A stretch of 52,465 bases of DNA, from NCBI RefSeq assembly GCF_000308855.1, contig NZ_BAGM01000202.1, positions 1 to 52,465 on the forward strand, written 5' to 3'. This document shows positions 6,670-15,723 of this stretch, one piece after another; position 1 is the stretch's first letter; each line of letters opens with the position of its first letter. This DNA is from Nocardia veterana NBRC 100344 (GTDB lineage: Bacteria; Actinomycetota; Actinomycetes; Mycobacteriales; Mycobacteriaceae). Below the pieces are notes generated by a model, which saw only the letters and a program-made list of their open reading frames with translations, ran no database searches and had not been told where the DNA came from. The position numbers and the translations under genes are program-made.

Positions 6670-8982
6670 ATGGCTCGACCACGTCTTCACTACCCCGCCG
6701 CCGGCCGCCGCGCGGTGTGTGCGCGCTCCTTCGTCGCTGCGGTAACGGCCGCGTTGACGATCACCTGCGGTAGCGGGGTGGCGCTCGCGGATCCGCCCCC
6801 GACATCTTCGCCACCGCCCACCAGCAGCACCGCGCCGCCTTCGGGTTCGACCGCGTCGACGAGCCCACCGCCGTCGACGCCGGCGCCACCGCGCCCACCG
6901 GCCGCGGGCGCGTGGAAGCCGACCGAGAACCCCAACCGCACAGTGGTTCCCGGGAAGATGCGGTCGGATCGGGAGAAGGTGCCCGACGGGTTCACCAAGG
7001 AACAGGCCGACAAAGCCGAAACGATGGAGGCGGCCGCGAACGGGCCGCAACCGCTGGTCACGCCTGGGTGCCAGGTGTACTGGCCGGCGCCGTATGAGGT
7101 GTGTGGGGCGATCCGCGACAAGTACAACGAACTGGGCGGCCCGAACAGTTTCTTGTTGTGGCCGACGTCGAACGAGCTGACCAATCCTGACGGTGTCGGG
7201 AAACGCTCGACGTTCCAGAACGGCCCGATCTACTGGTCACCGGCCGGCGGCGCGCATCCGGTGGTCAACCATTTCTTCGCCGCCTGGCAGCGAAACGGCT
7301 GGGAGGCAGGCGTTCTCGGCTATCCGACCTCCGATGAGCTGGTCAACCCCGACAACATCGGCCGTCGGCAGTACTTCCAGGGCGGCACCATCTACTGGAA
7401 ACTCAACGACGCCTACTACGTCGCGGGCGCGATCCGCGACAAGTGGGGCGAAACCGGCTGGGAAACAGGCTATCTGGGCTACCCGTCCAGCGATGAAACG
7501 GTGACACCGGACGGTGCCGGCCGGTTCAACCGGTTCGAACACGGGATGATCTATTGGTCTCCGTCGACCGGCGCGCATCCGGTGTCGGGTGGGATCTTGA
7601 CCAAGTGGGCGATGACGAACTACGAAACCGGCCCCTACGGGTACCCGGTGTCGGACCAAAGACCGCGCGGGCAAGCCTTCGACCAGGACTTCCAGTACGG
7701 CACCATCGGCTGGCCCACCACCGCGGTGCAAGACGACGATATCGACTGGCAAGAGGATTACATCGACGACGGTAACTGTCCCGGCTGTGGTGACGACGAC
7801 CGGGTCGCGGTCACCGGCCCGGGCTGGACGAACGCGCCCCAGCCCGACCTCGCGCCGCAGAGTCAGCCCGCGACAGACGAGATGTTCGGTGAGCTGCCGG
7901 CGTGCAAGGACCTGCCCACCGGCACCGGAGACAATCCTCGCTACAGCTGGTGCCGGCCCGAGCCGGCGCCGGGCCTGGCTCCGCAAGCCGGTTGGACCAG
8001 TGTGCTCGACAAACCGTATTGCAAAGACCTTCCGCACCGGCAGTGGGCCGGAGACCGGAAATACCAATGCATGTGGCGCGACGGGCAACTGGCACTGCTC
8101 GACCGTGAAACCGGCGCGCCGCTGGGAACATTGGCCGTGGTCCAGGAAAACCAGCTCACCACCGCATGGAACTCCACAACCTGGAACGTGCGCACCGCCC
8201 TGCACATCACCGGCGTCTCCGGTGGACTCGACGCAGCGCAATACGCGATGTCGGTCTACTGCACCAGCGACGGCAGCTGCAGCCACAATTTCAACAACAA
8301 CGAGCCGCCCCACCCGGTCACCGAAACCCTCTACAAGCGTGACTACACCATGTCCTCGCCCGTCGGCATCGGGGCGATCTCGCGGACCAACGGATTCGCC
8401 GAATTCACGATCTCGCTGCCGGGCTCCAACACGAACCCGGTCACGACCAAGGCAGGCGTCTCACCGGTAATCCGCTGCGACCAGATCGGCAACCGCAACA
8501 CCTCCGGCTGCATCGTCGCCGGCGCGGAACCGATCCTGGACATGACCACCCGCAACGTGCCCGCGCTGGCCGGGCACATCGGCTACGCCCAGGCCAGCGG
8601 ACTGCCAGGAGCGCCGAACGGCACACCACTGACCCGCACCACAAACGACGCCCAGATCCAGAACAACCGCAACATCTCCTGCAACCGGGTACCGCGCCCC
8701 CGTCCGGCGGGCCAGCAGTGCGACGAATATCCCTTCGCGTCCACCAACCAGGGCGGAGGTGCTAACGGCCCGGCCAGGACCTATCAGGGCGCCTGTGCGA
8801 CAGGAATGCCCAGCAGCTGGGTTGTCACACTGCCGGTGCCGGTGACCTTCTGGAACGCGGAGGGGATCAGCATGTGCATGATGCCGGGGCGCGACAACAT
8901 GCGCGGCGGCGGCATCACGGGATGGTTCTATGTGAAAAACCGCGTACTCGACGGCGATACCTTCTACGTCAAGGGATCCTGA
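6670..8982 (+). CDS. Secreted LGFP-repeat NucA/NucB-type DNase (770 aa)
   Basis: The start is ATG 6670, six bases after AGGGAGG. Residues 1-40 are a long Arg-rich signal peptide ending ALA-DPP, followed by a Pro/Ser/Thr linker. Four LGFP repeats follow (about residues 135-350, each with an LGYPTSDE-like core and a Y/W-rich turn); these anchor proteins in the mycolyl-arabinogalactan wall. The C-terminus carries DNase NucA/NucB hallmarks: CDEYPFAST (Asp685-Glu686), an NxxGGG turn and NRVLDGDTFYV near the end. Six or more cysteines suggest disulfides. It is therefore probably a cell-wall-bound or secreted endonuclease. The next gene, 16 bp away, encodes a ComJ-like candidate inhibitor. The middle (350-620) is unassigned. 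Confidence 0.85.
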   Translation: MARPRLHYPAAGRRAVCARSFVAAVTAALTITCGSGVALADPPPTSSPPPTSSTAPPSGSTASTSPPPSTPAPPRPPAAGAWKPTENPNRTVVPGKMRSDREKVPDGFTKEQADKAETMEAAANGPQPLVTPGCQVYWPAPYEVCGAIRDKYNELGGPNSFLLWPTSNELTNPDGVGKRSTFQNGPIYWSPAGGAHPVVNHFFAAWQRNGWEAGVLGYPTSDELVNPDNIGRRQYFQGGTIYWKLNDAYYVAGAIRDKWGETGWETGYLGYPSSDETVTPDGAGRFNRFEHGMIYWSPSTGAHPVSGGILTKWAMTNYETGPYGYPVSDQRPRGQAFDQDFQYGTIGWPTTAVQDDDIDWQEDYIDDGNCPGCGDDDRVAVTGPGWTNAPQPDLAPQSQPATDEMFGELPACKDLPTGTGDNPRYSWCRPEPAPGLAPQAGWTSVLDKPYCKDLPHRQWAGDRKYQCMWRDGQLALLDRETGAPLGTLAVVQENQLTTAWNSTTWNVRTALHITGVSGGLDAAQYAMSVYCTSDGSCSHNFNNNEPPHPVTETLYKRDYTMSSPVGIGAISRTNGFAEFTISLPGSNTNPVTTKAGVSPVIRCDQIGNRNTSGCIVAGAEPILDMTTRNVPALAGHIGYAQASGLPGAPNGTPLTRTTNDAQIQNNRNISCNRVPRPRPAGQQCDEYPFASTNQGGGANGPARTYQGACATGMPSSWVVTLPVPVTFWNAEGISMCMMPGRDNMRGGGITGWFYVKNRVLDGDTFYVKGS

Positions 8983-8998
8983 CCCAAGGAGTGACTGA

Positions 8999-10084
8999 AT
9001 GACCGAGACCGGGACCGTCCAGGTCAGCGCCCATCAATTTCTGCTCGCCGGCAGCGGCACCGACACCACCGCTGTCACCGCAGAAGGAACCCTGATCTGG
9101 ACGGGCCCCGGCTTCGTCACCATCGTGACCGGAATCGCCTACGGCACGGCCACCCTTACGGTCGACACCAACGGGACAACCACGGCGCTGGACGAATGGG
9201 AAACTGTCGAAGAAACCGTCATCGAGTCCCCTGAGGACCTACAAGTGCTCAGCGTCGATGGTGTCGTCGCCGAGGGGTACGCCCCCATCCGCGCGGGGCG
9301 CTACCGCGTGCGCGCGCACGCCCGAGGCCGAGACCTCGACTTCGACGGCGTCGCCACCGAACCCACCGAACAGTATCTGCTCCTGATCACCCCGACCACC
9401 CGACCCACAGGCTCGATCACGCGGCTACGTAAGACCGACGCCGCTCACGAGCCGCCGGCCAAACAACTCCCGCAGGTCGACTACGAACACTTCTATGCCC
9501 CCGGCCCTGACGGAAACCTGACCAAATTCACCATCGACAGCCCCGAAGCGCAGGCTGTCTTCGCGCTGCGGAACCGATGGGGCGGGCGCCGACCCAGCGG
9601 ACGCATCGCTGAGGACCTCACGATCTCTACCGCCGCCTCGATAATCGCGGACCTCGACCGCGATCTGGTCGATGAAATCGATTCCCTGTCCGATGACCGT
9701 TTGCGGGCACTCGCGCGATGGTGCGCACGACGTGCGTTCGAACGCAGCGGCCTCATCGAGTTCGACGACTTCCGCACCGCGCTCGACGCAATGGATGACG
9801 GCACCACCCCACCACCGGACTTCGCCAACGACTCGCTGGCAATCCACCGCCTGCAAACCGACCCCGCCATACCGCTGACCATCGAACCTGGGATCGCTGG
9901 AGCTACCGACTTCGTGCCACAGTACGAAGCCGCCAGAACCTACATGTTAGCCGTCAACGACGACATCGTCGCGATCAGGGCCGCGCTCGAAGCGGTGCGC
10001 TCAGCCATCGCCACCCACGGGCGCAACTACCCAGAATTCATCGATCGACTCCGCAGCGAATTCCTACATCACAACCCCGCCTGA
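8999..10084 (+). CDS. ComJ-like candidate nuclease inhibitor (361 aa)
   Basis: The N-terminal 135 residues follow the pattern of the Bacillus NucA inhibitor ComJ: an early SAHQFLL strand, a beta-rich body, then AGRYRVRAHARGRD and a final EQYLLLITP strand. The C-terminal 220 residues are extra and mostly helical, with no family I recognise. There is no signal peptide, so it would protect from inside, as expected of an immunity protein. AAGGAG sits seven bases before the ATG, and the gene lies 16 bp after the NucA/NucB-type DNase. The ComJ link rests on pattern plus neighbour and needs a profile search. Its last 21 bp overlap the convergent gene ending at 10064. Confidence 0.7.
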   Translation: MTETGTVQVSAHQFLLAGSGTDTTAVTAEGTLIWTGPGFVTIVTGIAYGTATLTVDTNGTTTALDEWETVEETVIESPEDLQVLSVDGVVAEGYAPIRAGRYRVRAHARGRDLDFDGVATEPTEQYLLLITPTTRPTGSITRLRKTDAAHEPPAKQLPQVDYEHFYAPGPDGNLTKFTIDSPEAQAVFALRNRWGGRRPSGRIAEDLTISTAASIIADLDRDLVDEIDSLSDDRLRALARWCARRAFERSGLIEFDDFRTALDAMDDGTTPPPDFANDSLAIHRLQTDPAIPLTIEPGIAGATDFVPQYEAARTYMLAVNDDIVAIRAALEAVRSAIATHGRNYPEFIDRLRSEFLHHNPA

Positions 10085-11124
10085 TCGAACCGTGCTCCGG
10101 TCGAGTTCAGTTCCGCGGCCGACCGGACGGCGGAAATTGTCCCACGGCCACGGCTGGCCGCCGCGTAGAACACGGAACACGTTCTCCGCCAGAACATCAG
10201 CGACCTCATGGTTGGCGTCGCGGGTCCGGCCGGCAATTCCGGGTGTGTGGATCATGTTGTCGCGGCCGAGGATCGGATCGTCCAGAGTGACAGGTGTGTT
10301 CTCGTATACGTCGGTGGCCCATGCCAGCTCGTTGCGCAGGACGCGGGCGCGCAGCGCGGCCAGGTCGATCCCGGTGCTGTCGAGGGTGACCACCAGTGCG
10401 CCTGGCGCCATGCGGTTGACCACGCTCGCGGGCACCCGTAGCTCCGGCGCACCAGCGGCCACCACGAGGATGTCTGCAATCTGGGGGTCTCATCGATAGC
10501 CACTCGCTGCACGTCGCAGACGAGGAAGTCGACGTCTTCGGCAGCCGGATCGGCCGCCGACACCACCGCCCCGAATGCGGAGCACAGGTGGGCGACGTGG
10601 GTTCCCACTGGGTCCAGCCCCGCGACGACGACGTGTTTGCCGCGCAAGGTGCCGTTCACGTAGCCGAGGTGGTCGCTGCACTGCCAACTGGGCCGCGGCC
10701 ACGCCGCCGGTCCCTCCACCGCGACCTTGACATGCCAGCCCGGTATCTGGCGCAAACTCGACAGCGTCAACGCGACCGCCATCTCTGCCCGCGAATAGCT
10801 GTGACCCCGCGACCCGTCGACGTAGGGAATGCCCCGGGCAGCCAGCTGCGACGCCACTACCGGGCCACGCCCAATCACTCCCGCAACCACCGCCAGCTCC
10901 GGCATCGCGGCGATGTCCTCTGCGCCGGGTTCGACGTCGAGCAGCACGAGCGCGGGAATCTCCGCGATCCCGGCGACCTCACGCAAACATCTGCCCGCGA
11001 GCAGGCTTTCCCACATCACCGTAAGATCCCGGCTGACCAGCTCCTCCCGCAGTCGATCACCCAGGAAGGGCCACTTCGCCGTCAGGTGGCCGCCATCGAC
11101 CACCAGAACGTCCGGGCTGTCCAA
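10064..11124 (-). pseudogene. D-2-hydroxyacid dehydrogenase-like gene, frameshifted
   Basis: The 5' part (TTG 11124 with GAGGAG upstream) gives the substrate-binding domain and a Rossmann motif (GKHVVVAGLDPVGTHVAHL). The 3' part, in another frame, continues with ILVVAAGAPELRVPASVV, MAPGALVVTLDS and the family-typical IHTPGIAGRT near the end. The switch maps to a G5 run at 10483-10487 (C5 on the coding strand). One more C would give DETPQIADILVVAAG and one continuous 353-aa protein. So either a recent single-base loss or a sequencing error. It is last in the enzyme operon. The usual Arg/Glu/His triad is hard to place, so it may be a divergent NAD-dependent member. Confidence 0.8.
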
Positions 11125-11233
11125 TGTCGCTCCTCGAGCTTCCGTCTGTGCAACTCCCCTGCGGCCGCCGGCACCTCGTCGGCCCGCCGCTGTTCACGCT
11201 GGATGCGTACCGATCGCGGGACATGAAGACACG

Positions 11234-12073
11234 TCATGGGATCCTCCCCACGGCCGCCAAGCAGATCTCACCGGTCGAGGCCGGATTCCAGCCGAGCACA
11301 GCGGCATGACCCGCGTCGATTTCTTTATCCGGTCGCCACGCGTGCGCCGCGACCAAGCCGGGCTCGATCAGCTCACAGCCCGACAGAATCTCCTCGATCT
11401 CCTCACGCGGACGTGGCCAAAAATCGATGCCGTGTTCCCGATAGATCTCCGCAGCCCGCGTGACCTCCTCGGCATCCACGTCGCTGGTGACATGGCTCAA
11501 AATCACGTACGACCCCGCCGGCAACACCGCCGACACCGCCTGGACCACAGCGCGCGGATCCGCGATGAACTCCGCGACGAAACCGAGGCATACCGCCACG
11601 GGCGCAACAAGATTCATGTTCTCGGCGACTTCCCGCACGACTGTGCTGGTGTCGGTCACGTCCGCATGGACGAACACGTTGTGGTCATCGGCCAGAAACA
11701 CGCGACCGTGCGCGGCGATCACCGCGTCCGAGTCCAGGTACAAGGTGCGCGTCGTGGGCACCGTGCTGCGCGCGACCTCGTGCAGATTCGGCGGGCATGG
11801 ATAGCCGGAGCCGAGTTCGACGAACTGACCGATTCCACACTCGGCCGCCAGATGGTGCACGGCGCGTACAAGAAACAGCCGGGCAGCACGGGCGGCCCGC
11901 TGGAAGCCAGCACATTCGCGCACGATCTGCTCGGCGACTGACCGGTCCACCTCGTAGGAATCCTTTCCGCCGGTCAGCAGGAAGTCGTGGACCCGCCCGC
12001 AGTGGGCCCGGTTCGGGTCGTGAATGGAAATCCGCTCTGGAGGCCGCGTCTCGGCCTCGTGGTGGCTGCTCAT
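11234..12073 (-). CDS. SAM-dependent methyltransferase, DUF574 family (279 aa)
   Basis: The DUF574/Methyltransf_19 signature is clear: NRAHCGRVHDFLLTGGKDSY near residue 22, then FVELGSGYPCPPN (SAM loop), LYLDSDAVI and LSHVTSDVD. The family length is 260-280 residues. The start is ATG 12073, which overlaps the stop of the 74-aa gene as ATGA; the frame is open further upstream but without a start signal. Family members are abundant in actinomycetes and mostly of unknown substrate. In this operon it is likely a tailoring enzyme. Confidence 0.9.
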   Translation of the reverse strand: MSSHHEAETRPPERISIHDPNRAHCGRVHDFLLTGGKDSYEVDRSVAEQIVRECAGFQRAARAARLFLVRAVHHLAAECGIGQFVELGSGYPCPPNLHEVARSTVPTTRTLYLDSDAVIAAHGRVFLADDHNVFVHADVTDTSTVVREVAENMNLVAPVAVCLGFVAEFIADPRAVVQAVSAVLPAGSYVILSHVTSDVDAEEVTRAAEIYREHGIDFWPRPREEIEEILSGCELIEPGLVAAHAWRPDKEIDAGHAAVLGWNPASTGEICLAAVGRIP

Positions 12074-12294
12074 TCGGTCTGCTCCGGTCCCTGCTCGGCG
12101 AGCCGGCTGCGGCACTGATCCACGCGGGCACGCATACGGCAGTCCGAGGAGCAGTTCGAGTGCAACCGATGCCCGCGCTCGGCGTTCTCGGGGTTCAGCA
12201 CGCCCGGATCGGTCCGGCAGACATACAGGTTCGACCACACATGCGGCAGCAACGCCTCAGCCAAGTAGTCACGCTGGAACCCGCCGCCGCTCAT
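12070..12294 (-). CDS. Small Cys-rich protein in enzyme operon (74 aa)
   Basis: The gene is bracketed by two ATGA overlaps: its ATG (12294) overlaps the stop of the nucleoside-hydrolase-like gene and its stop overlaps the methyltransferase start. That is strong evidence for a real, translationally coupled gene. It carries four cysteines (YVC, HSNCSSDC, DQC) and nearby histidines, which could bind a metal ion. I recognise no family. Confidence 0.75.
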   Translation of the reverse strand: MSGGGFQRDYLAEALLPHVWSNLYVCRTDPGVLNPENAERGHRLHSNCSSDCRMRARVDQCRSRLAEQGPEQTE

Positions 12295-13298
12295 GACCGA
12301 CGGCCTATCGGTGCTGCCGCTACCGTCGCCGGGCCAGGGGCGCTCGGCAGGCGCCCGATCAGCGAGGGTTCGTAGCCCATTCCGGACTCGAGGGCGTGCC
12401 GCACGACCATCGTCACCCAGTTGCGGAAGCTCGCATAGTCCGCGGATGTAGACATGCGCACCGCATTTCCGTTGGGGTCCAGATGCATTCGCGCGTCCGG
12501 GCCGATCGCAACCCGGACCGCATCGAAGTTCACGAATGGCAGCCCGGCCGCCGCGGTGACCGTCATCGGATCCGCCGCTTTCGATCCCGGCCGCTTGCGC
12601 GCGAACCACCTGTCGTAACCGTCGGCAACCAGTTTCGCCCACTTCGGCGAGTTGTCGGCCGCGAGCAGCCGGTAGATCTCACTGTCGCGGGTGATCTCGG
12701 TGTCCTCGGTGAAGGTGACACCCGAGGTCACCAACCGCAGATCCAGGTCCGGCGCGGTCCAGATCGCACGTGCGCTCGCGGGATCCATTCGCGGGTTGTG
12801 GCTGGCGCGCGACGGGTCGCGATACAGGTGAGCCGGCCCGCCGCCCTGGAGCGTGATCACCAACAGCCGCGCCAACTCCGGGGCACCCCGGTACAGCCAC
12901 GCCAGGTTCGACACCGGGCCCAACCCGACCCAGGCCGCGCGGTGGCCCTCGCCCACCACCGTGCGCACCGCCTCGACCGTCGATCCGGTAATCGGCATCG
13001 ATGCCGGCGGGAAGCCCGGGGGAACCAGCCCGTCACAGACCCAGCGGGCCTCCGCGCCCTCGATGTCTTTCCCCGCCACGACAACCACGCCGGTCCGCCC
13101 GCACAGGTTGAGCAGATACCGCGCCAACCGCGCGCGCTCGCCGCCACCGAATTCGTCGGAGGTCACGACGAGCCGCAGCGGCAACGCCGCGGCCGCGATG
13201 ATCATCGCGAGCAAATCATCCGGGTCATAGCCCAGATCGGTGCAAATGCATACGGGCAGCCGCGTCGTCGGCGGCGCCGAGGAGCGAAGGTTCGTCAA
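12291..13298 (-). CDS. Divergent nucleoside-hydrolase-like protein (335 aa)
   Basis: The N-terminal loop reads ICTDLGYDPDDLLAM, matching the TDxGxDxDD variant of the nucleoside hydrolase fold, but the first Asp of the usual DTD is Cys19. Asp21 and Asp28, which correspond to the two calcium ligands, are kept. GLGPVSNLAWLY matches the family's GPLTNxA, while the central EFNxxxDPEA region reads HNPRMDPASARAIW. I chose TTG 13298 because AGGAGA lies five bases upstream. It follows the acyl-CoA oxidase-like gene by 16 bp. The changes suggest a substrate other than common nucleosides. Confidence 0.8.
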   Translation of the reverse strand: MTNLRSSAPPTTRLPVCICTDLGYDPDDLLAMIIAAAALPLRLVVTSDEFGGGERARLARYLLNLCGRTGVVVVAGKDIEGAEARWVCDGLVPPGFPPASMPITGSTVEAVRTVVGEGHRAAWVGLGPVSNLAWLYRGAPELARLLVITLQGGGPAHLYRDPSRASHNPRMDPASARAIWTAPDLDLRLVTSGVTFTEDTEITRDSEIYRLLAADNSPKWAKLVADGYDRWFARKRPGSKAADPMTVTAAAGLPFVNFDAVRVAIGPDARMHLDPNGNAVRMSTSADYASFRNWVTMVVRHALESGMGYEPSLIGRLPSAPGPATVAAAPIGRRS

Positions 13299-13314
13299 TG
13301 GAATCTCCTGAGTC

Positions 13315-15198
13315 TCAATCGATTCGATTGCTGGGCAGCGGCGCGTCCGCGGTGATGTAGCTGTCCTCGGTCCAGCCGCTGAGATCGCGCCACGGGGCTG
13401 TGTAGTCGGGGCCCGACAGGGGCGACCCGGGAAGATCGGGGACATCGAAAGCGTCGACCAGGTCCGCGAGCCGCCGGGCCAGAGTGCGGCGACGCTCGAC
13501 CACCTCAGTGGCGAGAGCGTCGGCGTCGGGGACCGGGGTGTGGAGTCGATGCTGGTGGGTGCTGAACCAGGCGTGGTGGGTGTAGACGCGGTCGGCGGCA
13601 TAGGCGGCAGCGATGGTGGTCAACAGGTGCCGGGCGTCGGGATCGCTGGTTTCGGCGGCCGCGATCAGGGGTGCGATAGCGAGCGCGCGTTCGGCGGCCG
13701 CGCTGGTCAAAGCGATGGCGGCCGAGTCCGGCCCGAGCACCGGCCCGGCGACGGTGAGATCGCCGTCGCGGATCGCCGCCGCGATCACCCGCTCTCGCTC
13801 GGTAAGGGCCTGGGTGAGGATGGGCAACTGTTCGGGAGTTCCTGGCAGGTGGAGTGGCCGGGTCTTCGTCAGCTGGTGGCCGGCTTTGACCTGCATGGCT
13901 TGGATGACGCCTTCGGCGATCATGGCGCCGAGGGTGTTGGCGTGCCATTCGCCGAGCCGGCTGTTGATGGTGGCGCCGTGGGCGGCGGTGTTGAGCCGAC
14001 ACATCAGCAGCTGCTCGTAGGCGGTGACGGTGCACGAGGCCTTCGCGATCATCGCCCACACCATCGTCTCGGTCGCGGCGGCGCCGACGGCAGATCGCAT
14101 GCCGGCGAGCTGGCGGGCGAGGATCGTCGCCGGGTAGAGCGCGGTGACGGCCGTGACCAGATCGGCTCGCACCGGGTCTCGGTCGATCATCCGTCGCCCC
14201 GGCTGGGGCGGATCGAACTGATGACCGCCACGCTGGGTCGCGAAGTTGTGCAGCCCAGAGACCGCGGCCCGGGCGGCGGCGAGTTTGGCGCGGGCCAAAT
14301 CGAGGCGCCCGGCGCCCAGCGGGATGCTCGCGCGGTGGAACCGCTGCGGCACCGGTACGTCGGATTCGAACCGTCCGTCGTCGGTGAATCGTGCCCAATC
14401 ACCGCCCAGTACAGCGTGTTTCGGCACCCAGCAGTCGCGGAAACGGAACGCGTAGTGCGGCAAGGTCGAGATGCCTTCCGGCAGCAACACCGCATCCACA
14501 CCAGATGCGAAGTCGGTGCCGTCGTGCAGCCGGAGCAGGATCGGCAGCACGCCTTCGTCGCGGCCGTCGACGATCAACCGGGCGGTGACCACCATGACCG
14601 TCGGCAGCCCGAGGCTGGGATATTTGCCGTTGGGTTTGAACTTGCACGCGAGCAAGTCCGGGGTGCGCAGCCACAGGCCCTCGGTGTGGGGATCCCAGAT
14701 CGCGAGGGTGCGGCAGTCGTTGCCGTTGGTGCCTCCGAGTTCGGTGATGCCGGCGAGGCCGAGTGCCTTACTGCTGTCGAGGTCGCGCAGGATCCGCTGT
14801 TGATAGTCCGATCCGTTGCCGAGGGCGGCGATCGCGCCGATCGCCAGGTCCAGGTGACCGGTCAGTGGTGTGAGCCCTGGCGGGGCGAGCACGGCAAGCT
14901 CCTCGGCCATCAGTCCCCGCAGCTCGTCATCAGCGGCGACTGCGACCGCAGATCCGCCGACCCCGGCAATCGCCGCCCGCAGCTGCCCGGGTCCGAGTAC
15001 CGCCTTCTTCAAATAGGTCAGGCCAGGTTGGGGCCGGTAGCCGATCGCGGTCGCGGCCGCCCGCACCAGTGAACGCCGTGCGCGGTCCGGGCCGAACAGG
15101 GCCGCACCCAGCGCGACCGTGGCGGGTCGGTGTCGGTCGACGGGGCTGCCGTCGGTGTCGGCGTTGCGGGTGGTTGGAGTGGGATCGGTGGTGGTCAT
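13315..15198 (-). CDS. Acyl-CoA oxidase/dehydrogenase-like flavoprotein (627 aa)
   Basis: Length and motif order fit the acyl-CoA oxidase branch of the acyl-CoA dehydrogenase superfamily: GLAGITELGGTNGND (flavin-binding TEL...G loop), AIWDPHTEGLWLRTP and KFKPNGKYP (middle beta domain), then a helical C-terminal half with an Arg/Gly-rich stretch. The start ATG 15198 has GAAGGGA upstream. Such enzymes introduce alpha,beta-double bonds with FAD and sometimes act on carrier-bound substrates in secondary metabolism. I cannot locate the catalytic Glu with confidence. It sits between the P450 block and the nucleoside-hydrolase-like gene, 16 bp from the latter. Confidence 0.8.
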   Translation of the reverse strand: MTTTDPTPTTRNADTDGSPVDRHRPATVALGAALFGPDRARRSLVRAAATAIGYRPQPGLTYLKKAVLGPGQLRAAIAGVGGSAVAVAADDELRGLMAEELAVLAPPGLTPLTGHLDLAIGAIAALGNGSDYQQRILRDLDSSKALGLAGITELGGTNGNDCRTLAIWDPHTEGLWLRTPDLLACKFKPNGKYPSLGLPTVMVVTARLIVDGRDEGVLPILLRLHDGTDFASGVDAVLLPEGISTLPHYAFRFRDCWVPKHAVLGGDWARFTDDGRFESDVPVPQRFHRASIPLGAGRLDLARAKLAAARAAVSGLHNFATQRGGHQFDPPQPGRRMIDRDPVRADLVTAVTALYPATILARQLAGMRSAVGAAATETMVWAMIAKASCTVTAYEQLLMCRLNTAAHGATINSRLGEWHANTLGAMIAEGVIQAMQVKAGHQLTKTRPLHLPGTPEQLPILTQALTERERVIAAAIRDGDLTVAGPVLGPDSAAIALTSAAAERALAIAPLIAAAETSDPDARHLLTTIAAAYAADRVYTHHAWFSTHQHRLHTPVPDADALATEVVERRRTLARRLADLVDAFDVPDLPGSPLSGPDYTAPWRDLSGWTEDSYITADAPLPSNRID

Positions 15199-15342
15199 GT
15201 CGAGTCCCTTCGCGGTGCTGCCGGCGCACGTCCCGGTATGGTGGCCGGGCGGTGTCGCCGAATTACTGGCGCCTCATAGCTCGTCGGTGCGGATGAACGG
15301 TGGCCGAACGGGTGCCGGATCGGTGCGATCCAGTCCGCGTGG

Positions 15343-15723
15343 TCAATGCAGCAGGCCGACTGCGCGTAGCGCCTTGACGTAGTCGGCGGGCATGGATCGG
15401 GCGCGGATGATGGCGTCCACGAGCGCGACTGCTGTTGCGGGAGGAAGGCTTTCGCAGATCTCGGCGAGGTCGTCGTGGTCGACTCCCCACCGTTCCCTGT
15501 GGTGCGGTTCGCGGGCCTTGGCGCGGATCACGGCCGCCAGCTGTGCGGGCGCGTTGTCCCACCACTGGTGATCCATCTGTTCGGCGGGCGGAAGGATGTC
15601 ACACAACGTCCACGCCTGCGGGGCGGTCAACGTGAGAGTTTCGACGAACTTGTCGACGGTCTCGCGCGTTATGCCGACACCCGCGGGGTCGAGGCGGGCC
15701 GTCAGGGATTGCTCGGCGGTCAC
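15343..15723 (-). CDS. Hypothetical protein coupled to P450 (126 aa)
   Basis: GTG 15723 overlaps the stop of the upstream P450 as GTGA, with GGAGG six bases before it, so translation is coupled. The protein is mostly helical, with ILPPAEQMDHQWWDN and LPPATAVALVDAIIRAR as distinctive stretches. No domain is recognised and there is no cysteine cluster to suggest a ferredoxin. 144 bp separate it from the flavoprotein gene. Confidence 0.75.
   Translation of the reverse strand: MTAEQSLTARLDPAGVGITRETVDKFVETLTLTAPQAWTLCDILPPAEQMDHQWWDNAPAQLAAVIRAKAREPHHRERWGVDHDDLAEICESLPPATAVALVDAIIRARSMPADYVKALRAVGLLH

Noticed and set aside
5331..6671. 446-residue minus-strand frame rich in Leu/Pro
   Set aside because: It is antisense to the coiled-coil protein; Leu/Pro richness is what Glu/Arg-rich codons give on the other strand.
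13540..15072. 510-residue plus-strand frame over the flavoprotein gene
   Set aside because: Antisense shadow of the acyl-CoA oxidase-like protein, which has recognisable flavin-binding motifs and a proper start.
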